Source: Deltaproteobacteria bacterium
GTDB taxonomy: Bacteria > Desulfobacterota > Binatia > UBA9968
Reading direction: 5' to 3'
NCBI GenBank assembly: GCA_016180805.1
Contig: JACPAM010000124.1
Location: 1 to 37,214, forward strand
Length of the DNA stretch: 37,214 nucleotides
Below are positions 27,168-35,436 of this stretch, piece after piece. Positions within the stretch are counted from its first letter, which is position 1. Every line of letters begins with the position of its first letter. The position numbers were made by a program, and so were the translations under genes. The notes below the pieces were generated by a model that worked only from the letters and a program-made list of their open reading frames with translations, made no database searches and was not told where the DNA came from.

Positions 27168-27390
27168 CGAGGGGAGCGCGAGCGAGGCTGCGGACAAGCC
27201 CTTCGGGATTTCAAATGGCAAATTTCAAATCTCAAATCTGAGATATGAGATCTGCAATCTGAAATCCCGAGCGAAGCGAGGACAGGCCCATCGGCCGCAG
27301 CCGAGAGCGCGGTCCCCGAGGGAGCTTGTCCAAGCAAGTCCCGGAAGGGTCGTTGCGGGAGGCCGCGGAGCGAAGGGAGCCGCGAAGCCC
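27168..27390 (+). repeat. Bipartite dispersed intergenic repeat, copy B
   Basis: See copy A; conserved arms 27168..27195 and 27287..27390, AT-rich insert 27196..27286. Confidence 0.85.
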
Positions 27391-27412
27391 GGTAAACCTG
27401 GTTGAGAATGTC

Positions 27413-28015
27413 ATGAGATACGGCATGGTCATAGACCTGAAGAAGTGCATAGGCTGCACCGGCTGCGCCTTGGTGTGCAAGACCGAGAACGCGACGCCGC
27501 CCGGCATCCTCTGGCTTCGGGTGGTCAAGCAGGAGAGCGGCAAGTACCCTCAAGTCCGACGCGTCTCCGTTCCACTGCAGTGCATGCACTGCGCCGAGCC
27601 TCCCTGCCTGGAGGTGTGTCCCACCGGCGCCACATTCCAGCACCCCAACGGGATTGTCGACATCGATGCGGAGCAATGCGTCGGTTGTCGCTATTGCATG
27701 ATGGCGTGCCCCTATGATCAGCGCTTTTTTCTTTCCGCCGAGCGTACTTACTTTCCCGGGCACACAACGCCGTTCGAGCAGGCGGGCTACCAGCGCCATC
27801 AAGCGGGTGTGGTTTCCAAATGCAACTTCTGCACACCGCGCCTGAATAGAGGGCTCGAGCCGGCCTGTGTTGCCAACTGCATGTCGAGGGCTCGAACCTT
27901 CGGGGACCTGGATGAGCCCAACAGCGAGGTTTCAAAGCTCATTCGCGATCGCGGCGGCTACCAGCTCTACCCCGAGCTTGGGACCAACCCGTCGATCTAC
28001 TATTTGCCGCCATAA
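27413..28015 (+). CDS. 4Fe-4S ferredoxin-type beta subunit (PsrB/DmsB/NrfC-like)
   Basis: MRYGMVIDLKKCIGCTGCALVCKTENATPPG..., four Cys clusters incl. CVGCRYCMMACPY. Start moved from 27326 because the upstream part is repeat DNA. Confidence 0.9.
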   Translation: MRYGMVIDLKKCIGCTGCALVCKTENATPPGILWLRVVKQESGKYPQVRRVSVPLQCMHCAEPPCLEVCPTGATFQHPNGIVDIDAEQCVGCRYCMMACPYDQRFFLSAERTYFPGHTTPFEQAGYQRHQAGVVSKCNFCTPRLNRGLEPACVANCMSRARTFGDLDEPNSEVSKLIRDRGGYQLYPELGTNPSIYYLPP

Positions 28016-28064
28016 AAGGAATGCGATCAAATGTTTAAAAGTTCAAACTGTTCAATGCGCTTAA

Positions 28065-28100
28065 CGATTGGAACGATTCAAACGATTCAAACGACTTGAA
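28065..28100. repeat. Four tandem 9-bp units (CGATTCAAA-like)
   Basis: CGATTGGAA CGATTCAAA CGATTCAAA CGACTTGAA in the gap between the Fe-S and NrfD genes. Confidence 0.7.
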
Positions 28101-28132
28101 CTGTTTGTATTGATGGGGTTTTTGGAGCATTT

Positions 28133-29023
28133 ATGGCCCGGACAGAGCCCTTCCAGATTAGAATAGCTGACTTGCGCGAGCGTTACCGGCCGCAGCGGGA
28201 ATGGGCCGAGGGCCGAGGACTCCTTCTTATCCTCGCTCACTTCCTCACCGGCTCCGGAGCCGGAGCGTGGCTTTTTGCCGTTCCCCTCGGCTCCGATCCG
28301 GGGCTTGTCATCGGCTTTTTCCTCGCCGCTTTAGGCGCCGTCGGCCATCTTCTCTTTCTTGGCCGACCTGAGCGCTTCTGGCGCATGGCGACCCGTATGG
28401 GGAGTTCCTGGATCAGCCGGGGTCTGGTGGGGCTGAGCTTGTTTCTCGTCACGGCCTTCATCTATCTGGTCCTGCTTTTTGTGGCAGAACACAAGACGAC
28501 TCTCGGTGCGATTCTTCTAGCTCTCTCCGTGCTCGGGGCGTTATGGACGATCATTTACAAGGGTTTCGTGTGGGCTTCGAGCAAAGGGATACCGCTCTGG
28601 AACACGCCGTTGGTGCCGGCTCTTTATATCGCTTATGCGCTGCGCGGGGGAGCGGCCGTGCTCATCTTGCTCGCCGGGCTGGGCACTCAACTAGGAGCTG
28701 TGGAACCGCTTGAGCCGATCAAGCTCTGGCTCGCCGTCTCTACGGCCGTGCTCGTCCTCATCTACCTCGAAGTGATGCGCGGAAGCGGGATGACGGCGCT
28801 TCGCTCCGTGAACCTCTTGCTGTTCGGAAAAGTCGCGCTGCCATTCTACGTCGGGGCGGTGCTCTTCGGACTCATCGTGCCCATCGGTATCGGCAGCTTT
28901 GCCTATTTTGACCATGTTCCGTCGGGGCTCTTGGCGCTCGTCGGCCTGCTCTCCCTTTTGGGCGATCTCTCGATCATCTATTGCATCGCCAGGGCCGGTC
29001 TCTATCGCCCCCTGCCGGCCTAG
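28133..29023 (+). CDS. NrfD/PsrC-like membrane subunit
   Basis: 296 aa multi-span hydrophobic protein (GLLLILAHFLTGSGAGAWLFAVPLG, LGRPERFWRM, FVWASSKGIPLWNTPLVPALYIAYALRGGAAVLIL). Confidence 0.86.
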   Translation: MARTEPFQIRIADLRERYRPQREWAEGRGLLLILAHFLTGSGAGAWLFAVPLGSDPGLVIGFFLAALGAVGHLLFLGRPERFWRMATRMGSSWISRGLVGLSLFLVTAFIYLVLLFVAEHKTTLGAILLALSVLGALWTIIYKGFVWASSKGIPLWNTPLVPALYIAYALRGGAAVLILLAGLGTQLGAVEPLEPIKLWLAVSTAVLVLIYLEVMRGSGMTALRSVNLLLFGKVALPFYVGAVLFGLIVPIGIGSFAYFDHVPSGLLALVGLLSLLGDLSIIYCIARAGLYRPLPA

Positions 29024-29046
29024 GGAAAGCCGAGATTAAATCTTCC

Positions 29047-31644
29047 ATGATCACCGTGCAGCCAGGTGAAGCCGTTTGGGAAGATACCTGGATTCCCACG
29101 GCCTGCGACATGTGCTACAACGCCTGCACGGTTCGGGTTCGCCGGACCAATGGCGTTGTCGTCAAGATCGAGGGCATCCCCGACGCGCCGCCCAACTACG
29201 GAAAGGTTTGCGCCAAGGGAAATGCCGGCCTGATGAACCTCTACAACCCCCATCGCATCAAGACACCGCTTGTGCGCGCGAACCCCGAGAAGGGAATCGG
29301 AATCGATCCGCGCTGGAAGCCGATCTCGTGGGGTGAGGCCCTCGACCTGATGACCGCGAAACTGCGCGCAGCGCACGCCAAGGATCCGCGCAGCCTGGTT
29401 GCCGCCACCTTCGACCGCTACGGCCACTTCGTCCTGCGCTCTTTTCTCACCGCCTTCGGCAGCCCCAACCTCACCACCGTATCGGCGGGATTTTTCTGCG
29501 GCAACGGCGTGCACCCGGTAGCCTATACGCTCACCGGCTCCAACGACGTCCACCCCGACCTGAAGCTCTGCAACTATCTCCTCATGTTCGGGACTTCCTA
29601 CGGCTTCGTAGCGCAGATGAACGCGATGGGCCTGACCCAAGAGATGGCGGAGGCGAGAAGGCGCGGCATGAAGCTGGTCGTGGTGGACCCGGTCTGCACC
29701 TACGCTGCCTCCCAGGCCACCGAGTGGGTCCCGATCCGGCCCGGGACGGACGCCGCTCTAGCGCTCTCGTTGATGGACGTGCTCGTGAACGAATTGGGTC
29801 TCTATGACCGCGAATTTTTACGACGCTACACCAACGGCACCTACCTTTTGGGGTCTGACGGCCACTACCTCAGGGATCCCAAGAGCCAGAAGCCCCTCAT
29901 CTGGGATGCCCGACAAAACCGTGCCGGCACCTTTGATGCCATCGATCGCACCGATGCGGCCCTGGAGGGAAGCTTTCAGCTCGAAGGGATCGAAGCCAAA
30001 CCGGCCTTTCAGCTCTTCAAGGAGCATCTCAGCGCCTACACGCCCGAGCGCGCATCCGCCATCACCACGATCCCGGCGGAGACCATTCGGCGCGTGGCGA
30101 GGGAGTTCGGCGAGGCGGCCGGCCTCGGCGCGACGCTTCAACTGGAGGGCCACACCTTCCCCTACCGTCCGGCGGCCGCCTGCTGGTACCGCGGCATCTC
30201 CGCGCACAAGCACGGCATGATGAACGGGATGAGCGTGGGCCAGCTCAACGTCATCGTCGGCAACATCGATATGCCCGGAGGGATGCTCAATGCCACCGCG
30301 GCCGGTCCCTTCTGGGGACCCAGAGAAGGCGCCGACGGCCTGCTCGTCTCCGGCAATCCGTTTACCTATCGCCACATGCGCACGCCGATACCGCCGCGCC
30401 CCGTGCGCCGGCCCGAGACCTTGGAGCTGGTGGAGCTGTTCCCAGTCTCCGTCTATGCGCGGGCCATGCTGTGGCTCGGGATTCTCCACGCGGAGCAATT
30501 TCGCCTCCCTTATCGAGCCGAAGTCCTGATCCAGTGCCGCACCAATATGATGGCCGCCTCCGGCAATCCCGAAATCATGGCCGCAGCGCTGAAACGGATA
30601 CCCTTCATGGTCTCCTTCGCCGACCACCATGACGAGACAACCGAATTCGCCGATCTCCTTTTGCCCGACACTCACGCCTTAGAGCGGCTCATGCCGATCA
30701 CCTATAACCCCTATTACCACTACAACAACGCCACCCTACCCGGGGAGGCCTGGAGCTTTAACTTCCAGCAGCCCGTCGTCGAGCCAATGGGGGAGGCCCG
30801 CAACTGGATCGAGGTCATCCACGAGGTCGGCGGGCGCCTCGGGATCCTGAACGATCTCTACACCGCTTTCAACGAGATCGCCCACCTGGAAGACCCCTAC
30901 CGGCTCGATCCCGCGCGCAAATACACGTGGGAGGAAATCTGCGATCGGTGGGCGAGATCCTATTGCGGCGATGAGCACGGTCTTGCCTACTTCAGGAAGA
31001 ACGGATATTACAAAGGCGAGAAACGGACCGCCGCGCAGAGCTACCCCCGCATTTTTAACACCGGGCGGATTCCATTGTATCTGGAGCACTTTATCGGCGC
31101 GGGTGAAGACGTAAAGCGGTTTACCGAGAGCGAGGGCATTCCGTGGGACACCTCAGGCTACGTGCCGCTCGTCGACTGGCGCCCCTGCCCGGCGCACCCA
31201 GAGAGAGCGTCGGAATTCGATCTGTTTGTGGTCAACCAGAAGCTGCCTTTCCTCACCTTCAGTTTTACCAGCGAAAACCCGTGGCTCACCGAACTGGCCG
31301 AGCGCAACGGCAAAGTTTTCCCCGTCGGGATCAATGCCGAGACCGCGCGCAAAAAGGGGATCGCGGACGGCGACGAGATCGACCTCGAGACCGCGGGCGG
31401 CCGCAAGGCGCGCGCCGTCGCGCGCTTGAGCCAGGGGATTCATCCCGAATGCCTGGCCGTTCCCGGAATCCTCGGCCGCTGGGTTACCGCCAATGAGCGC
31501 ATGAAGCACAAAGGAATCCATTTCAACAGCCTGCTCGAGTACACGCTGGACCGCCTCGACACCCTGTCGGCGGCCGTCGATCAGTGCGTGAAAGTAAAGG
31601 TTTCGCCTGTCCACACCGAGAAAGAAGGAGGCTCTCATGCCTAG
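29047..31644 (+). CDS. Molybdopterin oxidoreductase alpha subunit (alpha8; same class as alpha7)
   Basis: MITVQPGEAVWEDTWIPTACDMCYNACTVRVRRTNG...GKVCAKGNAGLM; GFFCGNGVHP probable Cys ligand; WVPIRPGTDAALALSLMDVLV. Confidence 0.9.
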   Translation: MITVQPGEAVWEDTWIPTACDMCYNACTVRVRRTNGVVVKIEGIPDAPPNYGKVCAKGNAGLMNLYNPHRIKTPLVRANPEKGIGIDPRWKPISWGEALDLMTAKLRAAHAKDPRSLVAATFDRYGHFVLRSFLTAFGSPNLTTVSAGFFCGNGVHPVAYTLTGSNDVHPDLKLCNYLLMFGTSYGFVAQMNAMGLTQEMAEARRRGMKLVVVDPVCTYAASQATEWVPIRPGTDAALALSLMDVLVNELGLYDREFLRRYTNGTYLLGSDGHYLRDPKSQKPLIWDARQNRAGTFDAIDRTDAALEGSFQLEGIEAKPAFQLFKEHLSAYTPERASAITTIPAETIRRVAREFGEAAGLGATLQLEGHTFPYRPAAACWYRGISAHKHGMMNGMSVGQLNVIVGNIDMPGGMLNATAAGPFWGPREGADGLLVSGNPFTYRHMRTPIPPRPVRRPETLELVELFPVSVYARAMLWLGILHAEQFRLPYRAEVLIQCRTNMMAASGNPEIMAAALKRIPFMVSFADHHDETTEFADLLLPDTHALERLMPITYNPYYHYNNATLPGEAWSFNFQQPVVEPMGEARNWIEVIHEVGGRLGILNDLYTAFNEIAHLEDPYRLDPARKYTWEEICDRWARSYCGDEHGLAYFRKNGYYKGEKRTAAQSYPRIFNTGRIPLYLEHFIGAGEDVKRFTESEGIPWDTSGYVPLVDWRPCPAHPERASEFDLFVVNQKLPFLTFSFTSENPWLTELAERNGKVFPVGINAETARKKGIADGDEIDLETAGGRKARAVARLSQGIHPECLAVPGILGRWVTANERMKHKGIHFNSLLEYTLDRLDTLSAAVDQCVKVKVSPVHTEKEGGSHA

Positions 31645-32242
31645 ATGGGGAATGGTCATCGATTTGGCGCGGTGCGTCGGCTGCTACGCCTGTACGATTG
31701 CGTGCAAGGTGGAAAACGGCACTCCGCCCGGCGTCTGGTATGCGCCGGTCTACGAAAGGGAGGTCGGGAGTTATCCCACGGCGAAGCGCCTTTTCCTGCC
31801 CACCCTCTGTTTCCACTGCAAAAATCCCCCGTGCATGAAGGCGTGCCCGACCAAGGCGATCAGTAAACGCGAAGACGGCATTGTGCTTGTCGATTCAAAC
31901 AAGTGCTGCGGCAGCCGCGCTTGCGTCGCCGCCTGTCCCTACGGGGCGCTCACCTTCGTGGAAGAGATCAAGGGCGAGTTCGGTGACGAGCTAACCCCAT
32001 GGGAGCGCGCCCGCTACCCGCAAGACGGCGTGGGAACCGTGCAGAAATGCACGCTGTGCGCGCACCGCATCGATCAAGGAAACCTCGAGCCGGCCTGCGT
32101 TCAGACCTGCCCCACGCACTGCCGCATCTTTGGCGATCTGGACGATCCCGGCAGCGAGGTTTCGAAGTTGATTCGCGAGCACAACGGGACGCAGGCCCGG
32201 CCGGAGGCCGGGACCGACCCGTCCGTGTTTTACCTGCGCTAG
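31637..32242 (+). CDS. 4Fe-4S ferredoxin-type beta subunit of second module
   Basis: MPRWGMVIDLARCVGCYACTIACKVENGTPPG; overlaps alpha8 stop by 8 bp; atypical CCGSRACVAACPY motif. Confidence 0.9.
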   Translation: MPRWGMVIDLARCVGCYACTIACKVENGTPPGVWYAPVYEREVGSYPTAKRLFLPTLCFHCKNPPCMKACPTKAISKREDGIVLVDSNKCCGSRACVAACPYGALTFVEEIKGEFGDELTPWERARYPQDGVGTVQKCTLCAHRIDQGNLEPACVQTCPTHCRIFGDLDDPGSEVSKLIREHNGTQARPEAGTDPSVFYLR

Positions 32243-32315
32243 ACATAGGGGACTGGCTCGCTTGCGTGCCTGTCCCCGTTTGCTAGAGGGCGTGAATAGA
32301 AAGTGAGGACGTGAC

Positions 32316-33251
32316 ATGGCAGCGGTAACTAATCCTTTCACGGCTGGAACTTGGGTCATGGAGCCAAAACCGCAGAACATCTGGGGCGTGCCCCATACGA
32401 GCTGGTTCTTCGCCATGGGAGTCGGAGGCGCGCTCTTTATCAACCGGGCGCTCTTCGGCGTAGAGCTGGGGCGCATAATGGGTATGGCCGTGGCCGACCT
32501 GCTCAGCATGATCCTCATCGGCATCGGCGGCCTGATCCTCATCGGCGATCTCGGCAAGCCTTTGCGGGTGCTCAGGGCATTGCTGAACCCGCGCACCTCT
32601 TGGATCAGCGTCGGCGCGATCGCAGACTTCGTGTTTCTGATCCTGGACGGCCTGTGGGTTATCGCTGATCTGGAGTGGCAGGGAGCGCGACCGTTCGCGG
32701 GCCTTCCGTGGGCCGGCAACTCTCCGCTGGGGATCGCCTTTCAGGTGATCGCCGGGGCGGCGGCTTTTATCGTCATCGTCTACCCCGGCCTGGTGTTGGC
32801 CGCTTCCCCTTCCATTCCGTTTTGGAACACGACCCTCATTCCGCTTCAGTTCCTGAGCTTCGCGTTCGCGAGTGCCGTAGGTTTGGCGCTTATCTTCGCT
32901 CTGTGGCTACCCGTGCCACCCGCTCTTCTTACCACGTGGGCCGGCGCTGAGATCCTGCTGCTGGCGGCGACGTTGCTCCTCTTCGTTGCCCATCTGATCC
33001 AAGGGAGCGCCAGCCATGCGACGGCCAAGGTCTCCGTAGCCCGGCTGCTCAAAGGCGAACTCCAGGTCCCGTTCGTCTGGGGAACGCTCATTGCGGGACT
33101 GCTTCTGCCGCTCCTGTTGGGCCTCTATGGCGCCTTCGCCGCAAGTCCGGCTCCAGGCTGGCTCGCCATCTCGGCTCTGCTAACTCTTCCCGGAAATTGG
33201 CTGTCGAAATATACCGTCATCAAGGCGGGGAGCTATGCGCCATTTTTGTGA
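32316..33251 (+). CDS. NrfD/PsrC-like membrane subunit of second module
   Basis: 311 aa; NIWGVPHTSWFFAMGVGGALFINRALFG, LGKPLRVLRALLNPRTSWISVGA, SIPFWNTTLIPLQFLSFAFASAVGLALIF. Confidence 0.87.
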   Translation: MAAVTNPFTAGTWVMEPKPQNIWGVPHTSWFFAMGVGGALFINRALFGVELGRIMGMAVADLLSMILIGIGGLILIGDLGKPLRVLRALLNPRTSWISVGAIADFVFLILDGLWVIADLEWQGARPFAGLPWAGNSPLGIAFQVIAGAAAFIVIVYPGLVLAASPSIPFWNTTLIPLQFLSFAFASAVGLALIFALWLPVPPALLTTWAGAEILLLAATLLLFVAHLIQGSASHATAKVSVARLLKGELQVPFVWGTLIAGLLLPLLLGLYGAFAASPAPGWLAISALLTLPGNWLSKYTVIKAGSYAPFL

Positions 33252-33487
33252 GGGGTGCCGCTCTGAAAAACATCTGAAGAATATAAGTCGATCCGGCTCT
33301 ACACTTGAGATCGAACTGAGTCTCTTTCACCGCCTCCACTGGCTGTTCCACTGTTTCTAAGAATCATCGGGGTTTCTTTTCCTACTTTCAAGAAAAGTCG
33401 GCGTCGCTCAATCCTCGATAATACCCGCGGATCATACGGACCTTGCACTTTTACCACGAAGGGATTACAAGGGGGCCGAGCTTCCCG

Positions 33488-33503
33488 TGGCACATAATTT
33501 GCT
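33488..33503 (+). promoter_or_regulatory. Candidate sigma-54 promoter upstream of the ThDP enzyme gene
   Basis: TGGCACATAATTTGCT: GG-N10-GC, near-consensus, 109 bp upstream of the ATG at 33613. Confidence 0.75.
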
Positions 33504-33612
33504 GCCGGTCATGCCAGCCGTTGCCTGAGCCTCTTACTCAAGGGCCATGAACTGTGGTGCGATGTTCGCGGAGAAAGATTCGGTGCACAAGGTATTATAA
33601 GGAGACACCACG

Positions 33613-35271
33613 ATGAAGACCGCAGCGGAATTGGTGGTCCAGGTCCTCGCCGACGCCGGGGTTAAACAAGTCTTCGGCATCAGCGGCGACTCGGTGCTGG
33701 CCCTGATCGACGCCATGGATCACACTCCGGGGATCCGTTACATGCCGGTGTGCCACGAGCAGGTGGGAACGGCCATGGCCGATGGGTACGCGCGCGTCAC
33801 GGGCCGCCCCGGCGTCGTGCTCGCCCATATGGGTCCCGGCGTCTGTAACGTCGTGATCGGCCTCGCCTCAGCATACCGCGATTCCTCACCGGTCATCGCC
33901 TTAACCGGCGTGAGGGAGAAGGACAAGATCGGACGCGACTCGTGGCACGAGATCGACCAGCTCTCGCTTCTCCAACCCATCACCAAGTGGCGGGCAAGGA
34001 TCGCCACCGCCGAAAGCGCGGCGCGGATCATGCGCTTGGCCGTGACCCAGGCGTTGGGCGGGCGAATGGGGCCGGTGCATGTCGAGCTGCCCAAAGACAT
34101 TGCCAGAGTCGAATCCGATGTGGAGGCCGGCGAGCCGCTCGACTGCGCGGCGCTTCTGGAGTCGTCCCGGGTGGCGCCCAACCCGGGGCTCGTCGCCCAG
34201 GCGTGCGATCTGCTGCTCGCGGCCGAGCGGCCGGTGATCTTCGCCGGCGGGGGAGTTTTGCGCTCCGGCGCCAGCGCTAGCCTTGCCGCGTTTGCCGAGC
34301 TCCTGGCCGTACCGGTCGCCACCACGAATAAAGGCCGGAGCAGCATTCCGGAAGACCACCCTCTTTGCCTCGGCCCCAGCGGACGCTACGGGACCCCGTT
34401 TGCCGACAAGCAAATTAAGCAAGCCGACGTGCTTCTCGGGTTGGGTTGTCGCTTCTCCGATCTGTCCACCCGGGACTGGACCCTCATCGCGCCCGAGACC
34501 AAGATCATCCACGTCGACATCGATCCCAAGGAGCTGGGAAGGCAGTACGATGAGGAGTTATCGATCCTGGGCGACGCAGAGCTGTTTCTGCAGACGGCGC
34601 TGAAGGAGCTAAAAAAGCGCGCCAGCGTGAAGCCGATCCAGGGCTCCCTCGAAACCCACCCGCGGGTGCACGCGCTGGTTCGGGAGCGGGAAGCGGAACG
34701 CGAAGCCTTTTTCGCCCCGTCGGCCCACGCCTCGATTCCCGGCCAACCGCATCTGCTGGTGAAGGAGATCGGCGACACGCTGGCACGCGACGCCATCATC
34801 GCGCTGGGTTCCGGCTTGTACTCGCGCTTCTCCGGCCGGATCCGAGTCGCCGCGCCGCGCAGCTATCTGAAGTCGGTCGGGCTCGGCGCCATGGGGTGGG
34901 CCTTTCCTGCCGCCATGGGCGCCAAGCTGGCCGAACCGTCACGGCAAGTGGTGGCGCTTTTGGGCGACGGGGATTTCATGATGGTGATGCAAGATCTGGA
35001 AACGGCCGTGCGCGAGAACATTGCGGTCGCCGTGGTCGTCTTCAACGACTACGGCCACGCCTCGATCCGTGAGATCCAGCGCCGCGAGTATGGGGGGCGG
35101 ATCGTCGGCTCGGACTACAAGCCGCCCCCGTTCCATGAAATCGCGCGCGTTATGGGAGCCGTGGGTGTGCGTGCGAATAAGCTGGGGGAAGTGAAACCCG
35201 CCTTGTCCACGCTCTTAAAAAGCGGCAAGCCCGGTCTTCTTGAGATCGCGATCGCGCCACAGCCTCTGTGA
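33613..35271 (+). CDS. Thiamine-diphosphate-dependent enzyme, acetolactate synthase/benzoylformate decarboxylase-like superfamily
   Basis: 552 aa; AGVKQVFGISGDSVLALIDAM, HEQVGTAMADGYARVTGRPGVV (catalytic Glu), GDGDFMMVMQDLETAVRENIAVAVVVFND (ThDP/Mg motif); preceded by AAGGAGA. Confidence 0.9.
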   Translation: MKTAAELVVQVLADAGVKQVFGISGDSVLALIDAMDHTPGIRYMPVCHEQVGTAMADGYARVTGRPGVVLAHMGPGVCNVVIGLASAYRDSSPVIALTGVREKDKIGRDSWHEIDQLSLLQPITKWRARIATAESAARIMRLAVTQALGGRMGPVHVELPKDIARVESDVEAGEPLDCAALLESSRVAPNPGLVAQACDLLLAAERPVIFAGGGVLRSGASASLAAFAELLAVPVATTNKGRSSIPEDHPLCLGPSGRYGTPFADKQIKQADVLLGLGCRFSDLSTRDWTLIAPETKIIHVDIDPKELGRQYDEELSILGDAELFLQTALKELKKRASVKPIQGSLETHPRVHALVREREAEREAFFAPSAHASIPGQPHLLVKEIGDTLARDAIIALGSGLYSRFSGRIRVAAPRSYLKSVGLGAMGWAFPAAMGAKLAEPSRQVVALLGDGDFMMVMQDLETAVRENIAVAVVVFNDYGHASIREIQRREYGGRIVGSDYKPPPFHEIARVMGAVGVRANKLGEVKPALSTLLKSGKPGLLEIAIAPQPL

Positions 35272-35312
35272 GCCCCGATCCGAAAAAAGAACCGAGGCAA
35301 TCGGGGCGTTTT
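35272..35312 (+). terminator. Rho-independent-like terminator after the ThDP enzyme gene
   Basis: GCCCCGAT (35272-35279) pairs with ATCGGGGC (35300-35307), followed by GTTTT; immediately after the stop codon. Confidence 0.6.
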
Positions 35313-35436
35313 CTGGTGCTAATTTACCCCGATCCGAAAGAAAGCGAGGCGAGCCTGTGGTTCTAATGAGAGGCACCGCATGGCGTTGAAAAATTTCGGA
35401 TCGGGGTGAGCGATCCCAAATCGTTGAGGCGCTGCC

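Noticed and set aside
32248-32277. GGGGAC...GTCCCC hairpin between the Fe-S and NrfD genes of module 2
   Set aside because: Short 6-bp stem with an 18-nt loop and no clear T-run; likely incidental or a minor repeat.
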